This document shows, in pieces, positions 36,779 through 47,470 of a stretch of DNA of 64,000 nucleotides. The stretch is from Theodoxus fluviatilis (taxonomy: Eukaryota; Mollusca; Gastropoda; Cycloneritida; Neritidae). The stretch spans positions 321,612 through 385,611 of the forward strand of contig JAWQFJ010001812.1 of assembly GCA_034096865.1 (NCBI GenBank), in the 5' to 3' direction. Numbering within the stretch: the first letter of the stretch is position 1; every line of letters starts with the position of its first letter. Position numbers and translations under genes: made by a program. Under the pieces are notes generated by a model. It worked only from the letters and a program-made list of their open reading frames with translations, did not search any database and had not been told where the DNA came from.

Positions 36779-38181
36779 GCAATGTGGATGTGTTTACCTA
36801 CTGGAATGCACAGGCATGCAGTTCCAGGTTTTTGTCTCGGTTAGAAGTTTGTGTTTTGTGCTACGTGAGAGTAGTGGAGCTTTGAATACCAAGGAATTCT
36901 TGTTTTCATTTGTGGGGTTGGTACTGGGGGTGGGGTCCCAAGTGATATTTTCCTTGCTTAGGGTTAGGCTTTATTTATTTATTTATGTATTTGTTTATTT
37001 ATTTGTTTGTTTATTCATTTATTTATGTATTTGTTTGTTTTTTGGTCTCTCAATAGTAATTAGTATTGAATGAGAGTTTTTTTACAAATATATATTTTAT
37101 TTAGAAGCAAGCTTGTGCGTCATGAGTTCTCTCAAGCAGGTAGGATGGGTGGGTGGGTAGGAACCACAGTGGCTGGAAGCAGTTTTTGGTTGTATGTGCC
37201 TCTGCACTTTCTCCTTTCAGTGAAGAGGACTGAATGATAATCTTTGTGTCAGCAACAAGCAGTTGTCCTTTCATTCCCTAACCCCTGCCAAACTCTGATG
37301 CAGGGCCCACTGCCGGAGACGTTTGGCGACTTCTGGCGCATGGTGTGGGAGCAGCGCTCGGCCACCATCGTCATGATGACCAAGCTGGAGGAGCGATCCA
37401 GGGTGAGTGACAGTCATCTTTGTGCTGTGGTCCTGATCAATAATCCTTGTGTGTTGTGGACCTGATCAGTCCTTATATGCTGTTGTCCTGACCAATCCTT
37501 GTGTATTGGCATTTTTTTAGGAAGGAGGATGTTGATGACTCTTATAGTTTAGATGCATAGTACTAGTAACTGTTTGAGGCCACATCAAGGGCAAGATGAT
37601 TTATATTTGTTACAAGGAAAACTACATACATTGAATTACTTTGAGGTTTGCTGTCTGTGTTATCAATGTGATTCAACACACATGTTGACTTTTTCTGTGC
37701 TTGAGTATTCTAGTTTCAGCTTACTTAATGACTTTTAATTCTCAATTCATGAGATATCCTGATATTAAAAGTGCAGACCATGTCTAAAACTCTTGCTAGA
37801 AGCATTAGCGTGGGATGTATAAAGGTATGTATAAATGTGACCCTGCACCACCAAATCAGTCTTAAGGTAGATTTTGAAGTTTTTTAGATTATTACATTTC
37901 CAAAAACAACAATGTTTGCTGATTATTTTGATACCAGAATGATTGTCATAGCTCAAAAATTGTAGAAGTTATGGTGGTTTGAAGTCAACACCTCCATCGC
38001 AAGCCTTTAAGAGAAAACAGACTTAAAAGTTTGTGTACACTGTCCCACAATTTCTCCTTAGCAACAGGGTCTTATAATTACCCAATCTTCTTGATTTTTT
38101 GCCAAAAGTTTGGGAAGGCATCTCTGCACATTTTAATCCATAAATATAATGATGTGTTGATTTTAAGTGATCATGCATCCC

Positions 38182-38212
<31 letters not shown>

Positions 38213-38990
38213 AAAAAAAAAAAAAAAATCAAACAAACAAACAAAAAACAATGACAACAGGGGTGAACGTCACACAATGGCTAAAAGGTACTAACTCAAT
38301 ACTTCGAATTTGGCAAATTATGTGGTTAAAAATGTATATAGCAAAGTCTCCTGCAAGTATTCTTGATGTCCTGTACCCCCCACCCCCCACCCCCACCCCC
38401 CCACCCCACCCCCCCACCCCCCCTCCCTGAAAAAAAAGTATCTTGTTATTTTTTTACTCTGAAACACTATCTAAAATGTAGGTGTAGGTAAAATAAGTTT
38501 GTATTCCAAATGAATAAGTCTGGCATAATAGGAGAGGACAGCAAGGAAACATACACAAGTCGACAAGAAAGGAGAGATGCTAACCTTGGAAAAAGGAGGA
38601 AAAAAGTCAGAATGTTACTGTCTGAACACATCAATTTATTTAACAATCAACCTCAATACAGTTTTTGACTGTGCCTCAAATTGGTAATCTTACAGCATAC
38701 ATATCTATGGTCAGAACATACACAGCATGGGTCCATTTCTCATGCAGGATGATAGAATAGCAAGACTCATCCATTCTTTAGCATCTACAACAAACAAAAC
38801 AATAAGATAAAGACACATAAAACTCAGGGAACTGCATTTTATGGTAAATTTTAGCTAAAATGATGACCAAGTACCAGTACCAAAGAGTTTAAAACTTGCA
38901 ACAATGATACTACTGAATACAAAGATTAGAAAAATCGAGGATTTAGGTCTACCTCTATCCATGTCTTGCATTAACAGTCTCAAAGCGACA
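36779..38990 (+). repeat. First copy of a 2.2 kb assembly duplication
   Basis: This block repeats almost base for base at 39001-41208, differing by single-base changes and small length differences (an ATTT unit, homopolymer lengths, one G insertion). The second copy starts abruptly after the N gap and runs past the point where the first stops. That is what an unmerged overlap of two contigs or haplotigs looks like, so the duplication is probably not biological. Confidence 0.88.
37304..37402 (+). CDS. Lar: Lar exon: D1 segment [13 protein letters not shown] (first copy)
   Basis: 99 nt, residues 1143-1175, phase 0 at both ends. It encodes [20 protein letters not shown] and [13 protein letters not shown], a core D1 helix and strand. 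Because it is a multiple of three and phase 0-0, using both this copy and the one at 39522-39620 would give an in-frame 33-residue duplication. Only one copy belongs in the protein. Confidence 0.95.
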
Positions 38991-39000
38991 NNNNNNNNNN
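38991..39000. other. Assembly gap (10 N)
   Basis: Ten unresolved bases separate the two nearly identical 2.2 kb blocks. The first block stops exactly at the base that, in the second block, precedes the left end of the DIRS element, so the contig appears to have broken at the repeat boundary. Confidence 0.97.
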
Positions 39001-40399
39001 GCAATGTGGATGTGTTTACCTACTGGAATGCACAGGCATGCAGTTCCAGGTTTTTGTCTCGGTTAGAAGTTTGTGTTTTGTGCTACGTGAGAGTAGTGGA
39101 GCTTTGAATACCAAGGAATTCTTGTTTTCATTTGTGGGGTTGGTACTGGGGGTGGGGTCCCAAGTGATATTTTCCTTGCTTAGGGTTAGGCTTTATTTAT
39201 TTATGTATTTGTTTATTTATTTGTTTGTTTATTCATTTATTTATGTATTTGTTTGTTTTTTGGTCTCTCAATAGTAATTAGTATTGAATGAGAGTTTTTT
39301 TACAAATATATATTTTATTTAGAAGCAAGCTTGTGCGTCATGAGTTCTCTCAAGCAGGTAGGATGGGTGGGTGGGTAGGAACCACAGTGGCTGGAAGCAG
39401 TTTTTGGTTGTATGTGCCTCTGCACTTTCTCCTTTCAGTGAAGAGGACTGAATGATAATCTTTGTGTCAGCAACAAGCAGTTGTCCTTTCATTCCCTAAC
39501 CCCTGCCAAACTCTGATGCAGGGCCCACTGCCGGAGACGTTTGGCGACTTCTGGCGCATGGTGTGGGAGCAGCGCTCGGCCACCATCGTCATGATGACCA
39601 AGCTGGAGGAGCGATCCAGGGTGAGTGACAGTCATCTTTGTGCTGTGGTCCTGATCAATAATCCTTGTGTGTTGTGGACCTGATCAGTCCTTATATGCTG
39701 GTTGTCCTGACCAATCCTTGTGTATTGGCATTTTTTTAGGAAGGAGGATGTTGATGACTCTTATAGTTTAGATGCATAGTACTAGTAACTGTTTGAGGCC
39801 ACATCAAGGGCAAGATGATTTATATTTGTTACAAGGAAAACTACATACATTGAATTACTTTGAGGTTTGCTGTCTGTGTTATCAATGTGATTCACACCCA
39901 TGTTGACTTTTTCTGTGCTTGAGTATTCTAGTTTCAGCTTACTTAATGACTTTTAATTCTCAATTCATGAGATATCCTGATATTAAAAGTGCAGACCATG
40001 TCTAAAACTCTTGCTAGAAGCATTAGCGTGGGATGTATAAAGGTATGTATAAATGTGACCCTGCACCACCAAATCAGTCTTAAGGTAGATTTTGAAGTTT
40101 TTTAGATTATTACATTTCCAAAAACAACAATGTTTGCTGATTATTTTGATACCAGAATGATTGTCGTAGCTCAAAAATTGTAGAAGTTATGGTGGTTTGA
40201 AGTCAACACCTCCATCGCAAGCCTTTAAGAGAAAACAGACTTAAAAGTTTGTGTACACTGTCCACAATTTCTCCTTAGCAACAGGGTCTTATAATTACCC
40301 AATCTTCTTGATTTTTTGCCAAAAGTTTGGGAAGGCATCTCTGCACATTTTAATCCATAAATATAATGATGTGTTGATTTTAAGTGATCATGCATCCCC

Positions 40400-40430
<31 letters not shown>

Positions 40431-41208
40431 AAAAAAAAAAAAAAAAATCAAACAAACAAACAAAAAACAATGACAACAGGGGTGAACGTCACACAATGGC
40501 TAAAAGGTACTAACTCAATACTTCGAATTTGGCAAATTATGTGGTTAAAAATGTATATAGCAAAGTCTCCTGCAAGTATTCTTGATGTCCTGTACCCCCC
40601 ACCCCCCACCCCCACCCCCCCACCCACCCCCCCCACCCCCCCTCCCTGAAAAAAAAGTATCTTGTTATTTTTTTACTCTGAAACACTATCTAAAATGTAG
40701 GTGTAGGTAAAATAAGTTTGTATTCCAAATGAATAAGTCTGGCATAATAGGAGAGGACAGCAAGGAAACATACACAAGTCGACAAGAAAGGAGAGATGCT
40801 AACCTTGGAAAAAGGAGAAAAAAGTCAGAATGTTACTGTCTGAACACATCAATTTATTTAACAATCAACCTCAATACAGTTTTTGACTGTGCCTCAAATT
40901 GGTAATCTTACAGCATACATATCTATGGTCAGAACATACACAGCATGGGTCCATTTCTCATGCAGGATGATAGAATAGCAAGACTCATCCATTCTTTAGC
41001 ATCTACAACAAACAAAACAATAAGATAAAGACACATAAAACTCAGGGAACTGCATTTTATGGTAAATTTTAGCTAAAATGATGACCAAGTACCAGTACCA
41101 AAGAGTTTAAAACTTGCAACAATGATACTACTGAATACAAAGATTAGAAAAATCGAGGATTTAGGTCTACCTCTATCCATGTCTTGCATTAACAGTCTCA
41201 AAGCGACA
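39001..41208 (+). repeat. Second copy of the 2.2 kb assembly duplication
   Basis: Near-identical to 36779-38990 and continuous with the DIRS element on its right. Both copies contain the duplicated exon, a C/A homopolymer pair (40396-40447 here) and a C-rich tract near 40595-40646. There is no evidence of a target duplication or tandem-repeat mechanism. Confidence 0.88.
39522..39620 (+). CDS. Lar: Lar exon: duplicate copy of the 99-nt D1 exon
   Basis: Identical in sequence and splice sites to the exon at 37304-37402. It is probably the same genomic exon represented twice. If the duplication were real, mutually exclusive use of the two exons would produce identical protein. I count the exon once in the 1,625-residue total. 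Confidence 0.85.
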
Positions 41209-41427
41209 GTTTTCTATCCATACTGACCAGTAGACAACTCATAGGTATATGACCTTTCACCTCGAAAAAAGATTTGCATAAATCTTCCCCACCCACGTGG
41301 CCACCCCATAAGCCAATGAAGTGGCTTCATCCATAGCGTCATAGCCAGTGAAAGGGAGGCAACTCTCACCATTTCCCGCGCATGCGCTCAGATACCAGGG
41401 ATCTGGCCACGTGGCCTCACTTTCGAC
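41209..41427 (+). repeat. DIRS left inverted terminal repeat
   Basis: It begins GTTTTCTATCCATACTGACC; from 41226 the sequence matches, in reverse orientation, the right ITR down to CACTTTCGAC at 41427. The outer about 17 bases are unique to the left end and are complemented by the first half of the internal complementary region. Confidence 0.88.
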
Positions 41428-41782
41428 TGGAGTGCATGGATGTACTTTGGTTTTCCTCCAGTCTTCACTTGTGTGCGGACTTTCTAGGATTTGCTGTCGG
41501 CCGTGGCGACGTTGGCTGTGGGGAAGTACACATACTTCTGCGGCCCTCGCCGTTGTTTCGAATTTCTGTTTAATTCGTTTTGCTTCAAATTCTGTTCCCG
41601 CCGGTTGCCTCAGTGCACGGTTCGGTTCAGTTATATTTGTTGTCTGTTGTTGCTAGCTTCGGCTAGGTACGTTGTGGGCGTGTTTCGCTGGTTGCAACGT
41701 GTGGTGCTGCGTGCGCGTTCTTGCTACGGCTTGCGTCGTTTGACGCTGGGCCGCCCGCCATTTTGTTCGCCATTTTGGCATC

Positions 41783-44700
41783 ATGGCGGCGCGCCTTCCG
41801 CACCCGCTTCAGGGTACGGAGGAAGTGCGGGTACGCGAGCGCGGCTCTGTTTCGAAGGGGAAGGGTGGTTTGTCTATTCCTCCTTCCTCTTCAACAGGTA
41901 AGAGGTCGAGGTCGGGTTCGAGTTAACTCGTTCGGCCTCTTCCTCAGCGTGTATGGGGGTGGAGGTGTCGGAAAAAGTTCCTTCTCTCGACATCTCTTCC
42001 TCATCGGACACTCTGTCTAGGGCGGCTGGCTCCGGCGGAGTTTTTCGGAGCCAGTTCTGGGTCCCCAGGCGGCTGCTGCATGTTTGGTGAATTTGTCTGC
42101 GGCTGCCTTTCTTTCAGCTTCCCAGAGTGTGGCTTCGCACCATTCGGTTTCTCCTTCGGAGGTAAGTCGCGGCGGTGACGAGTCCCTCGGTGGGATGGGC
42201 GCAGCTATCGATCGCACGGGAGCTCTGCCCGTGCGATCTGATCCGCATGTGGCCTCGGTTTCCTGGCCTTCCCATGGTCGCCCAGTAGATCATATCCGAC
42301 ACGCGTCGTGATATAGGCAAAACGTTGCTATCGATCGACGCTAGGCTGCGGCCGCACGTTTCGTTCAGCACGCTGCCTTGGGTTACTGGCGATCCGATGA
42401 TCACTTGATCGATCGTGATGGGAGGGGGTCGGGATACGGGCGATGTGTTGCGATCGACCGCACGGAGGCTCTGCCCGTCTGGTTCGATCCGCATGCTGCC
42501 TTCGTTTTCGGACGATCAGCCGATCGTTCCGTTCATCGTCCAGTCTATCCTATCCGACACGCGTCGCGATATAGGCAGAGCGTCGCTATCGATCAACGCT
42601 AGGCTGCGGCCGCACGATCCGTTCAGCACGCTGCCTTGGGTTACTGGCCATCCGATGATCACTTGATCGATCGTGATGGGAAGGGGTCGGGATACGGGCG
42701 ATGTGTTGCGATCGACCGCACGGAGGCTCTGCCCGTCTGGTTCGATCCGCATGCTGCCTTGGTTCGGACGATCAGCCGATCGTTCCGTCCTCGGCTTCCT
42801 GGCCTTCTCATGGTCGCCCAGTCGATCATATCCGACACAGTCGCGATCTCGGCAAAGCGTTGCTATCGATCAAAGCGAGGCTTCGGCCGCTCGATTCGAT
42901 CAGCACGCTGCCTTGGGTCACTGGCGATCAGATGCCTTGGGTTCGGACGTTCAGCCGATCGTTTCCGTCCACGGCTCTCGATCGCACGGGGGCTCTAACC
43001 TTGCGATCTGCTCCGCAGGTTGCCTCGGTTTCCTGGCCTTCTCCGGGTCGTCCAATCGATCTTATCCGACACGCGTCGCGATATCGGCACGACGTTGCTA
43101 TCGATCAACGCGAGGCTTCGGCCGCACGATCCCATCAGCACGCTGCCTTCGGTCACTGGCGATCAGAGGATCGTTCAATCAATCGTGCTGAGAGAGGGTC
43201 CAGATATAGGCGATGCGTTGCGATCGACCGCACAGAGGATATGCCCGTCTGGTTCGATCTACATGCTGCCTTGGCTGTCGGACGATCCGCCGATCGTTCC
43301 GCACATCGTGACAGGCAGAGCGTTGCCATCGATTCCACGGCGTCTTTGCCCGGTTGGTTCGATCAGCAGGCTGCTTTGTCTTACGGGCGTTCTGTCACTC
43401 GATCTGGCGATCGTGGCGATCAGCGCGAACGGTGTGGCGTTGCTATCGACCGCGCACAGTCTTTGGCTTGGCGGTCTGATCAGCGGCCGCTTTTGTCTTC
43501 ACGACGATTGCCTGGTCTATTACTCGATCGTGATCATCCTTATCGGGAGTCTCGACACGATCGAGCGGTAGATGGTGTTGGGCAGGGGTCCATTCACGGC
43601 ACGCGCGGTGCTGATGATCGCCCCCAGTCCTTGGCGTCTCCGCGAGCACGTGTTTTTGCGCGGGTTTCTCGCCCTCGGCAGTGTGTGCCTGACGATCGCT
43701 TGCTTTTGCTTTTCGATCTGCACTCTGTCTCAGGTCTAGGGGGTCGGTAGATCGCTTGTCGGATCGCGATCTTCCCTTTGACTCTGATTCTCCCGTTCCG
43801 TACGTCGTGCCGTCCAGGCGTCGGTCACAGTACCGGCAGAGCGTTGCGATCGATTCCCGGTGGCGATGCCCCGTTGGCTCGATCAACATGCTGCTTGGTT
43901 TTCCGGGCGTTCTGTTCCTCGATCAGTGGATCGTGACGATCAGCGCGTCCGGCGAGGTGTTGCTGTCAACCGCGCAGAGGTTTAGTCTTGGCGGTCTGCC
44001 CAGCGTCCTCGAATGCTTTCACGACGCTTGCCTGATCTATTGCTCGATCGTGCTCGTCCTTGTCGGTTGCTCGACACGCTCGAGCTGTTGATGGGCGTCT
44101 CTTTCCAGGACGCGCGGTGCTGATTGATCGCTCCGAAGTTTTTCCGGACAGTTGATCAGCCTGCGTCATTGGCGTCTCCGCGATCGCGTGTTTTCCGCGA
44201 GCTTCTCGCCATCGGCGGTGTGTGCCTACCGTTCGCTTCTGTTTGCGTTCGATCAGCACACTGTCTCAGGCCTCGGGGGTCGGTCGATCGCATGTCAGCT
44301 CGCGATCTTCACTTTGGTTCTGATTCTCCCGTTCCGTGCATCGTGCCGTCCAGGCGTCGGTCACGGTGCCGGCAGAACGTTGCGTTCGATGGCACGGAGG
44401 CTATGCCCCGTTGGCTCGATCGGCATGCTGCCTTGTGTTTGGGGCGTTCTGTCCCGCTCAGTGGATAATGGCGTCTCAGCGATCACTTGTTGTGACGTGA
44501 GATTCTCGCCCTTGGCGATACGTGCCTGACGATCGCTTGATTTGCGTTTTCGATCAGTGTACTATCTCCGGTCTACGGGGATCGGTCGATCGCATGTCAG
44601 ATCGCGATCTTCTCTCTGTCTCGGATTCTCCCGTTCGTGCTTATCGGGATTCTCTGCGTTGGCGGCGCGTTGAGTCTCGACTCTATCTCCGTCGTGATTT

Positions 44701-44903
44701 GTCCGACTCTGATTCGCGATCGCTCTGTCCGGTACGGGGTTCTGATCGTCGCGCCCATGGGTCTGCAGACTCTGGGCGTTTGCGATGGCAATCCGACCGG
44801 CTGCCTTCCGGAGCTCGTCCTTTGCCGCCTCCCGTGTTTTTCCTTACACGGGGTCACGGGGCATCGGTCGGTTCCGGGCGTCGTGTTTCGGCCCATTCTG
44901 TAA
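41783..44903 (+). pseudogene. DIRS gag-like region with 258-bp coding tandem repeats
   Basis: Open segments in shifting frames cover this region. From about 42190 to 43450 they share repeated motifs, VAIDRTEALPVWFDPHAA and the related VAIDQREASAARSHQHAA, alternating every about 43 codons. The DNA period is 258 bp (for example GGGATACGGG at 42431 and 42689), and GATC is unusually frequent. The last segment (to 44917) is rich in Arg, Ser and Asp. DIRS gag proteins are poorly conserved, so assignment rests on position in the element. Frameshifts between repeats suggest the copy is not translated as one protein. Confidence 0.5.
42190..44700 (+). repeat. GATC-rich tandem repeat array inside the DIRS element
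   Basis: Diverged tandem units of about 256-258 bp, each made of two 129-bp halves, carry CGATCG and GATC words many times. The best-conserved copies are at about 42380-42960; later copies are diverged and partly rearranged. The unit length is a multiple of three, and conservation is visible at the amino-acid level. Confidence 0.75.
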
Positions 44904-45167
44904 ACCCGAGTCAGTAGTATTGACTCTGGCACAGTTCGCAATGAATGCGTAATAGGCTTGACCCTTGGCATTACAGCCTTGCGCCAAAAATAGTTCGTTG
45001 TGATACTATTTTTCTCTCCACTTTTTACAAAAATCATTCAGATGTAAAAACTTGTTTCCATTTCAACACAAACATTTTATTGTATCGAATAAACGCTTGT
45101 TTGTTGTCTCAACAAGAGTAAGTTAAGAGTTTTGTGCGAAATAGTCTTAGAACTACTTTAACGGCGT

Positions 45168-45593
45168 ATGTCAGGGAGCACATCGGCTATCCCACAAGCC
45201 TCTCGTGTGACCTCCGCTTGCATAAATTGGCCGAAAACCTTCCATCACGTGATGTCAACAGTGCTAGAGATACTTTCGCCGGTAGGCGAAATCTCTAGTT
45301 TACTAGAATGGTTTCGGCCCTCTCCCTCCTCATGCATCGGCTACGCGTCCCAGTCTGATGTGGGTGGTGCGTTCTATCCAGCCACATCGGATGTTGACGC
45401 TTCTCTGGTGGTAGAGGCGCATCCGACGATTGCTCTCGAGCGAGGTATATCCGCTTCGGATGTGCATCGTTTTCACCGTCAGTTTGCCTCGATGCCTGCT
45501 CTATCGCTCGATCGTGCCTCTCCCGGTCGGGAATTAGACACGATCGAGCGGTGGCTGGGTGGTACCAGGGTCGCTGTACGGGTCGAGCGTTGA
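45168..45593 (+). pseudogene. DIRS internal open segment, function unassigned
   Basis: A 141-codon frame begins MSGSTSAIPQASRVTSACIN and contains SDVHRFHRQFASMPALSLDR. It sits between the repeat region and the recombinase remnant. I recognise no reverse transcriptase, RNase H or methyltransferase motif in it. It may be the remains of a coding joint left after internal deletion of the RT-RH region. Confidence 0.4.
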
Positions 45594-45856
45594 TGATGTT
45601 CGCGCTGGGGTTACGCGCGTTTCCATTTTCGGACAGCCTTGCATTCTCGGCGGTCGCCTGTGCGATCGACGGATCGCGGTTCAGGCGGGGTCTACGAACA
45701 TCGGGGTTGGCGGAAATCTTACGGCACTTGGTGTTTGTTTTTCGATTTCTGTTCCTTCTCCGTTTGTGCGCTTGCCATGTATGGTTCCACCGGTTTCCGT
45801 CCGGTTAGGTTCCATTCTTGGCTCTAGCTTTGGCTAGGTGCGCTGGCTTTTCTTCG

Positions 45857-46380
45857 CGTGATGCTCCCTTTTTCTTTCGTTCCGGAGTTTCGTTGCAAGA
45901 ATCAGAGTGCTCTTTCCGACTGTCAGAGTATTGAGATTAAGAGTCTCTACTCTATCGTCGATCCGTACGAGCCTGATTGTGTCAACTGTCCGGTCCGTGC
46001 ACTGAAGTTTACTTGGCCAGGACTCAGTCTCGTCGTTTTCGCCGACGTAGGCTTTTTTCTTCCCTTGAAAATTGGTCACGGCGGATATCGAAGACTTCCA
46101 TTTCCTCCTGGATTCGTCTTTTGATCACGGAGGCGTATAGGAATGCGAACCGGCTGCCTTCGGTTGGTGCTTCCAGGACTCATGGGATTCGCAAGTGGCG
46201 ACCTCTGTGGCTTTTGCCAAGAATGTATCGCTGGCTCATCTCATGAGGGCGGCGTTCTGGCGCAGTGACTGCGTTTTCACGCATCACTAACTGCGTGACG
46301 TTCGCGTCCGTCGTCTGGATGACACCTTTGGCGTCACAAGTTGGTTGTGGCGGGTTCGGCTGTTCGCCTTTGAGTGGTGA
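45857..46380 (+). pseudogene. DIRS tyrosine recombinase, broken 3' part
   Basis: Fragments of the catalytic domain are readable in two or more frames: CPVRALKF (45987-46010), SKTSISSWIRLLITEAYRN, the H-x-x-R box HGIRKW (46181-46198), then after a one-base shift ATSVAFAKNVSLAHLMRAAF. An in-frame TAA at 46288-46290 stands where the catalytic Tyr of the F-x-x-H-Y motif is expected, and LRDVRVRRLDDTFGV follows. It ends TGA at 46378-46380. The enzyme that inserts DIRS circles is therefore inactive in this copy. Confidence 0.78.
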
Positions 46381-46433
46381 TTAGTCGCCCGTTCTGTTGC
46401 GTGGATGCACACCCGCCTCCCGCTGGGGTAATC

Positions 46434-46529
46434 ATACCTATGAGTTGTCTACTGGTCAGTATGGATAGAAAACTTTAAGAAATTTAAACTAATTTCTATG
46501 TTTTCTTGACATACTTACCAGTAGACAAC
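46434..46529 (+). repeat. DIRS internal complementary region
   Basis: 46434-46473 is the reverse complement of the left terminus (41209-41248). 46474-46529 is the reverse complement of the right terminus (about 46777-46832). The two halves abut with no extra base, so the region encodes the circle junction and defines both ends of the element to the nucleotide. Confidence 0.88.
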
Positions 46530-46587
46530 ATTATTTTTCCCACCCTCCTCCCCATTTTTTGTGCATCTTCACCAGTCTCGGTGTGTT

Positions 46588-46832
46588 GTCGAAAGTGAGG
46601 CCACGTGGCCAGATCCCTGGTATCTGAGCGCATGCGCGGGAAATGGTGAGAGTTGCCTCCCTTTCACTGGCTATGACGCTATGGATGAAGCCACTTCATT
46701 GGCTTATGGGGTGGCCACGTGGGTGGGGAAGATTTATGCAAATCTTTTTTCGAGGTGAAAGGTCATATACCTATGAGTTGTCTACTGGTAAGTATGTCAA
46801 GAAAACATAGAAATTAGTTTAAATTTCTTAAA
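46588..46832 (+). repeat. DIRS right inverted terminal repeat
   Basis: Starts GTCGAAAGTGAGGCCACGTG, runs as an inverted copy of the left ITR to about 46793, then has its own outer end finishing AAATTTCTTAAA. The next host base is about 46833; one A is ambiguous. Confidence 0.85.
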
Positions 46833-46838
46833 ATTTCC

Positions 46839-47252
46839 TCAGGTGAAAACTGAGTGATGCATCCACGACGTGTCCCCCGATGCTAATGACGGCACTTTGA
46901 TCTGCTTGCATCCGTGGCCATTGACCTTGCAAGATCGAACTCTGACAAGGCCAAGTAATCCCTCGACACCAAGCACAGTGTCAACATCCATGGCAGTGTC
47001 ACAATGTCCTGCACCTTGAATAGTTTCTATATTCACCAAGGGATTGTCAATTTCTCCATCACTTTCTTCCTCCTCCCTCTCCAACGGCGATGTTTCACAC
47101 TCCGATTCACAATCATCACTCAGAGAATGATCCAATGAATTGGAAACAAAATACTCTGTAATCAGTTCACTCAGTTCTTTCTGATCAGCAGCAGGCGTAT
47201 TACCTGATCTACACGTGTTTAACAGAGAAGCAATTTGCTCATTTTTATCCAT
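46839..47252 (-). CDS. Unrecognised 137-aa minus-strand ORF beside the DIRS element
   Basis: The frame opens MDKNEQIASLLNTCRSGNTP, has a very acidic middle (DDCESECETSPLEREEEESD) and ends just outside the right DIRS terminus. Composition is normal and not repeat-driven, and the upstream DNA looks like a promoter. It could be the first exon or 5' part of a transposase gene of the surrounding element, or a truncated cellular gene. I do not recognise the family. It is antisense to Lar and lies in its intron. Confidence 0.45.
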   Translation of the reverse strand: MDKNEQIASLLNTCRSGNTPAADQKELSELITEYFVSNSLDHSLSDDCESECETSPLEREEEESDGEIDNPLVNIETIQGAGHCDTAMDVDTVLGVEGLLGLVRVRSCKVNGHGCKQIKVPSLASGDTSWMHHSVFT

Positions 47253-47329
47253 GTTTCTTTTTCAATGAAAGCAACCATACAGAAAGAAATATTTGCTTCG
47301 CCCTGAAGAAGCTACCTCATGACAGCTCT

Positions 47330-47470
47330 CATCCAATGGGGTAGTGCATACCCTTGCTTGGTAACCACCTAGAGGCTAAAGCTTGAGCAAAGTATTATCT
47401 GATTGGCTGTAGCTGGAGGAACTTCGCTCCTCATTGGTTAGAATCAAACAATTGTTTACGTCACGTTTTC
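47330..47470 (-). promoter_or_regulatory. Promoter-like region for the minus-strand ORF
   Basis: On the minus strand there are two CCAAT boxes (complements of ATTGG at 47402-47406 and 47433-47437) and a CRE-like TGACGTAA (complement of 47456-47463). They lie 150-210 bp upstream of the ATG at 47252, a typical arrangement for a small Pol II promoter. No TATA box is evident. Confidence 0.4.

Larger units (their letters stand above)
41209..46832 (+). mobile_element. DIRS-type tyrosine-recombinase retrotransposon, non-autonomous
   Basis: The 5.6 kb element has three diagnostic parts. The left ITR (41209-41427) and right ITR (46588-46832) are inverted copies of each other for about 200 bp but differ at their outer ends. 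An internal complementary region (46434-46529) lies just before the right ITR. At its centre it reads GGATAGAAAAC|TTTAAGAAATTT (46473|46474), the exact reverse complement of right end joined to left end. DIRS1-group elements use such a region as template for a circular intermediate and integrate with a tyrosine recombinase, without target duplication. The body holds a gag-like repeat region and a broken recombinase; no reverse transcriptase is recognised. Confidence 0.85.

Noticed and set aside
36779..41208. Genuine tandem duplication giving mutually exclusive exons
   Set aside because: The two copies are separated only by an N gap, nearly identical including introns, and one ends exactly at a repeat boundary; a contig overlap explains this better.
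42114..42752. Minus-strand ORFs MRIEPDGQSLRAVDRNTSP in the DIRS repeats
   Set aside because: Mirror frames of the plus-strand coding repeat; DIRS coding orientation is fixed by the plus-strand recombinase.
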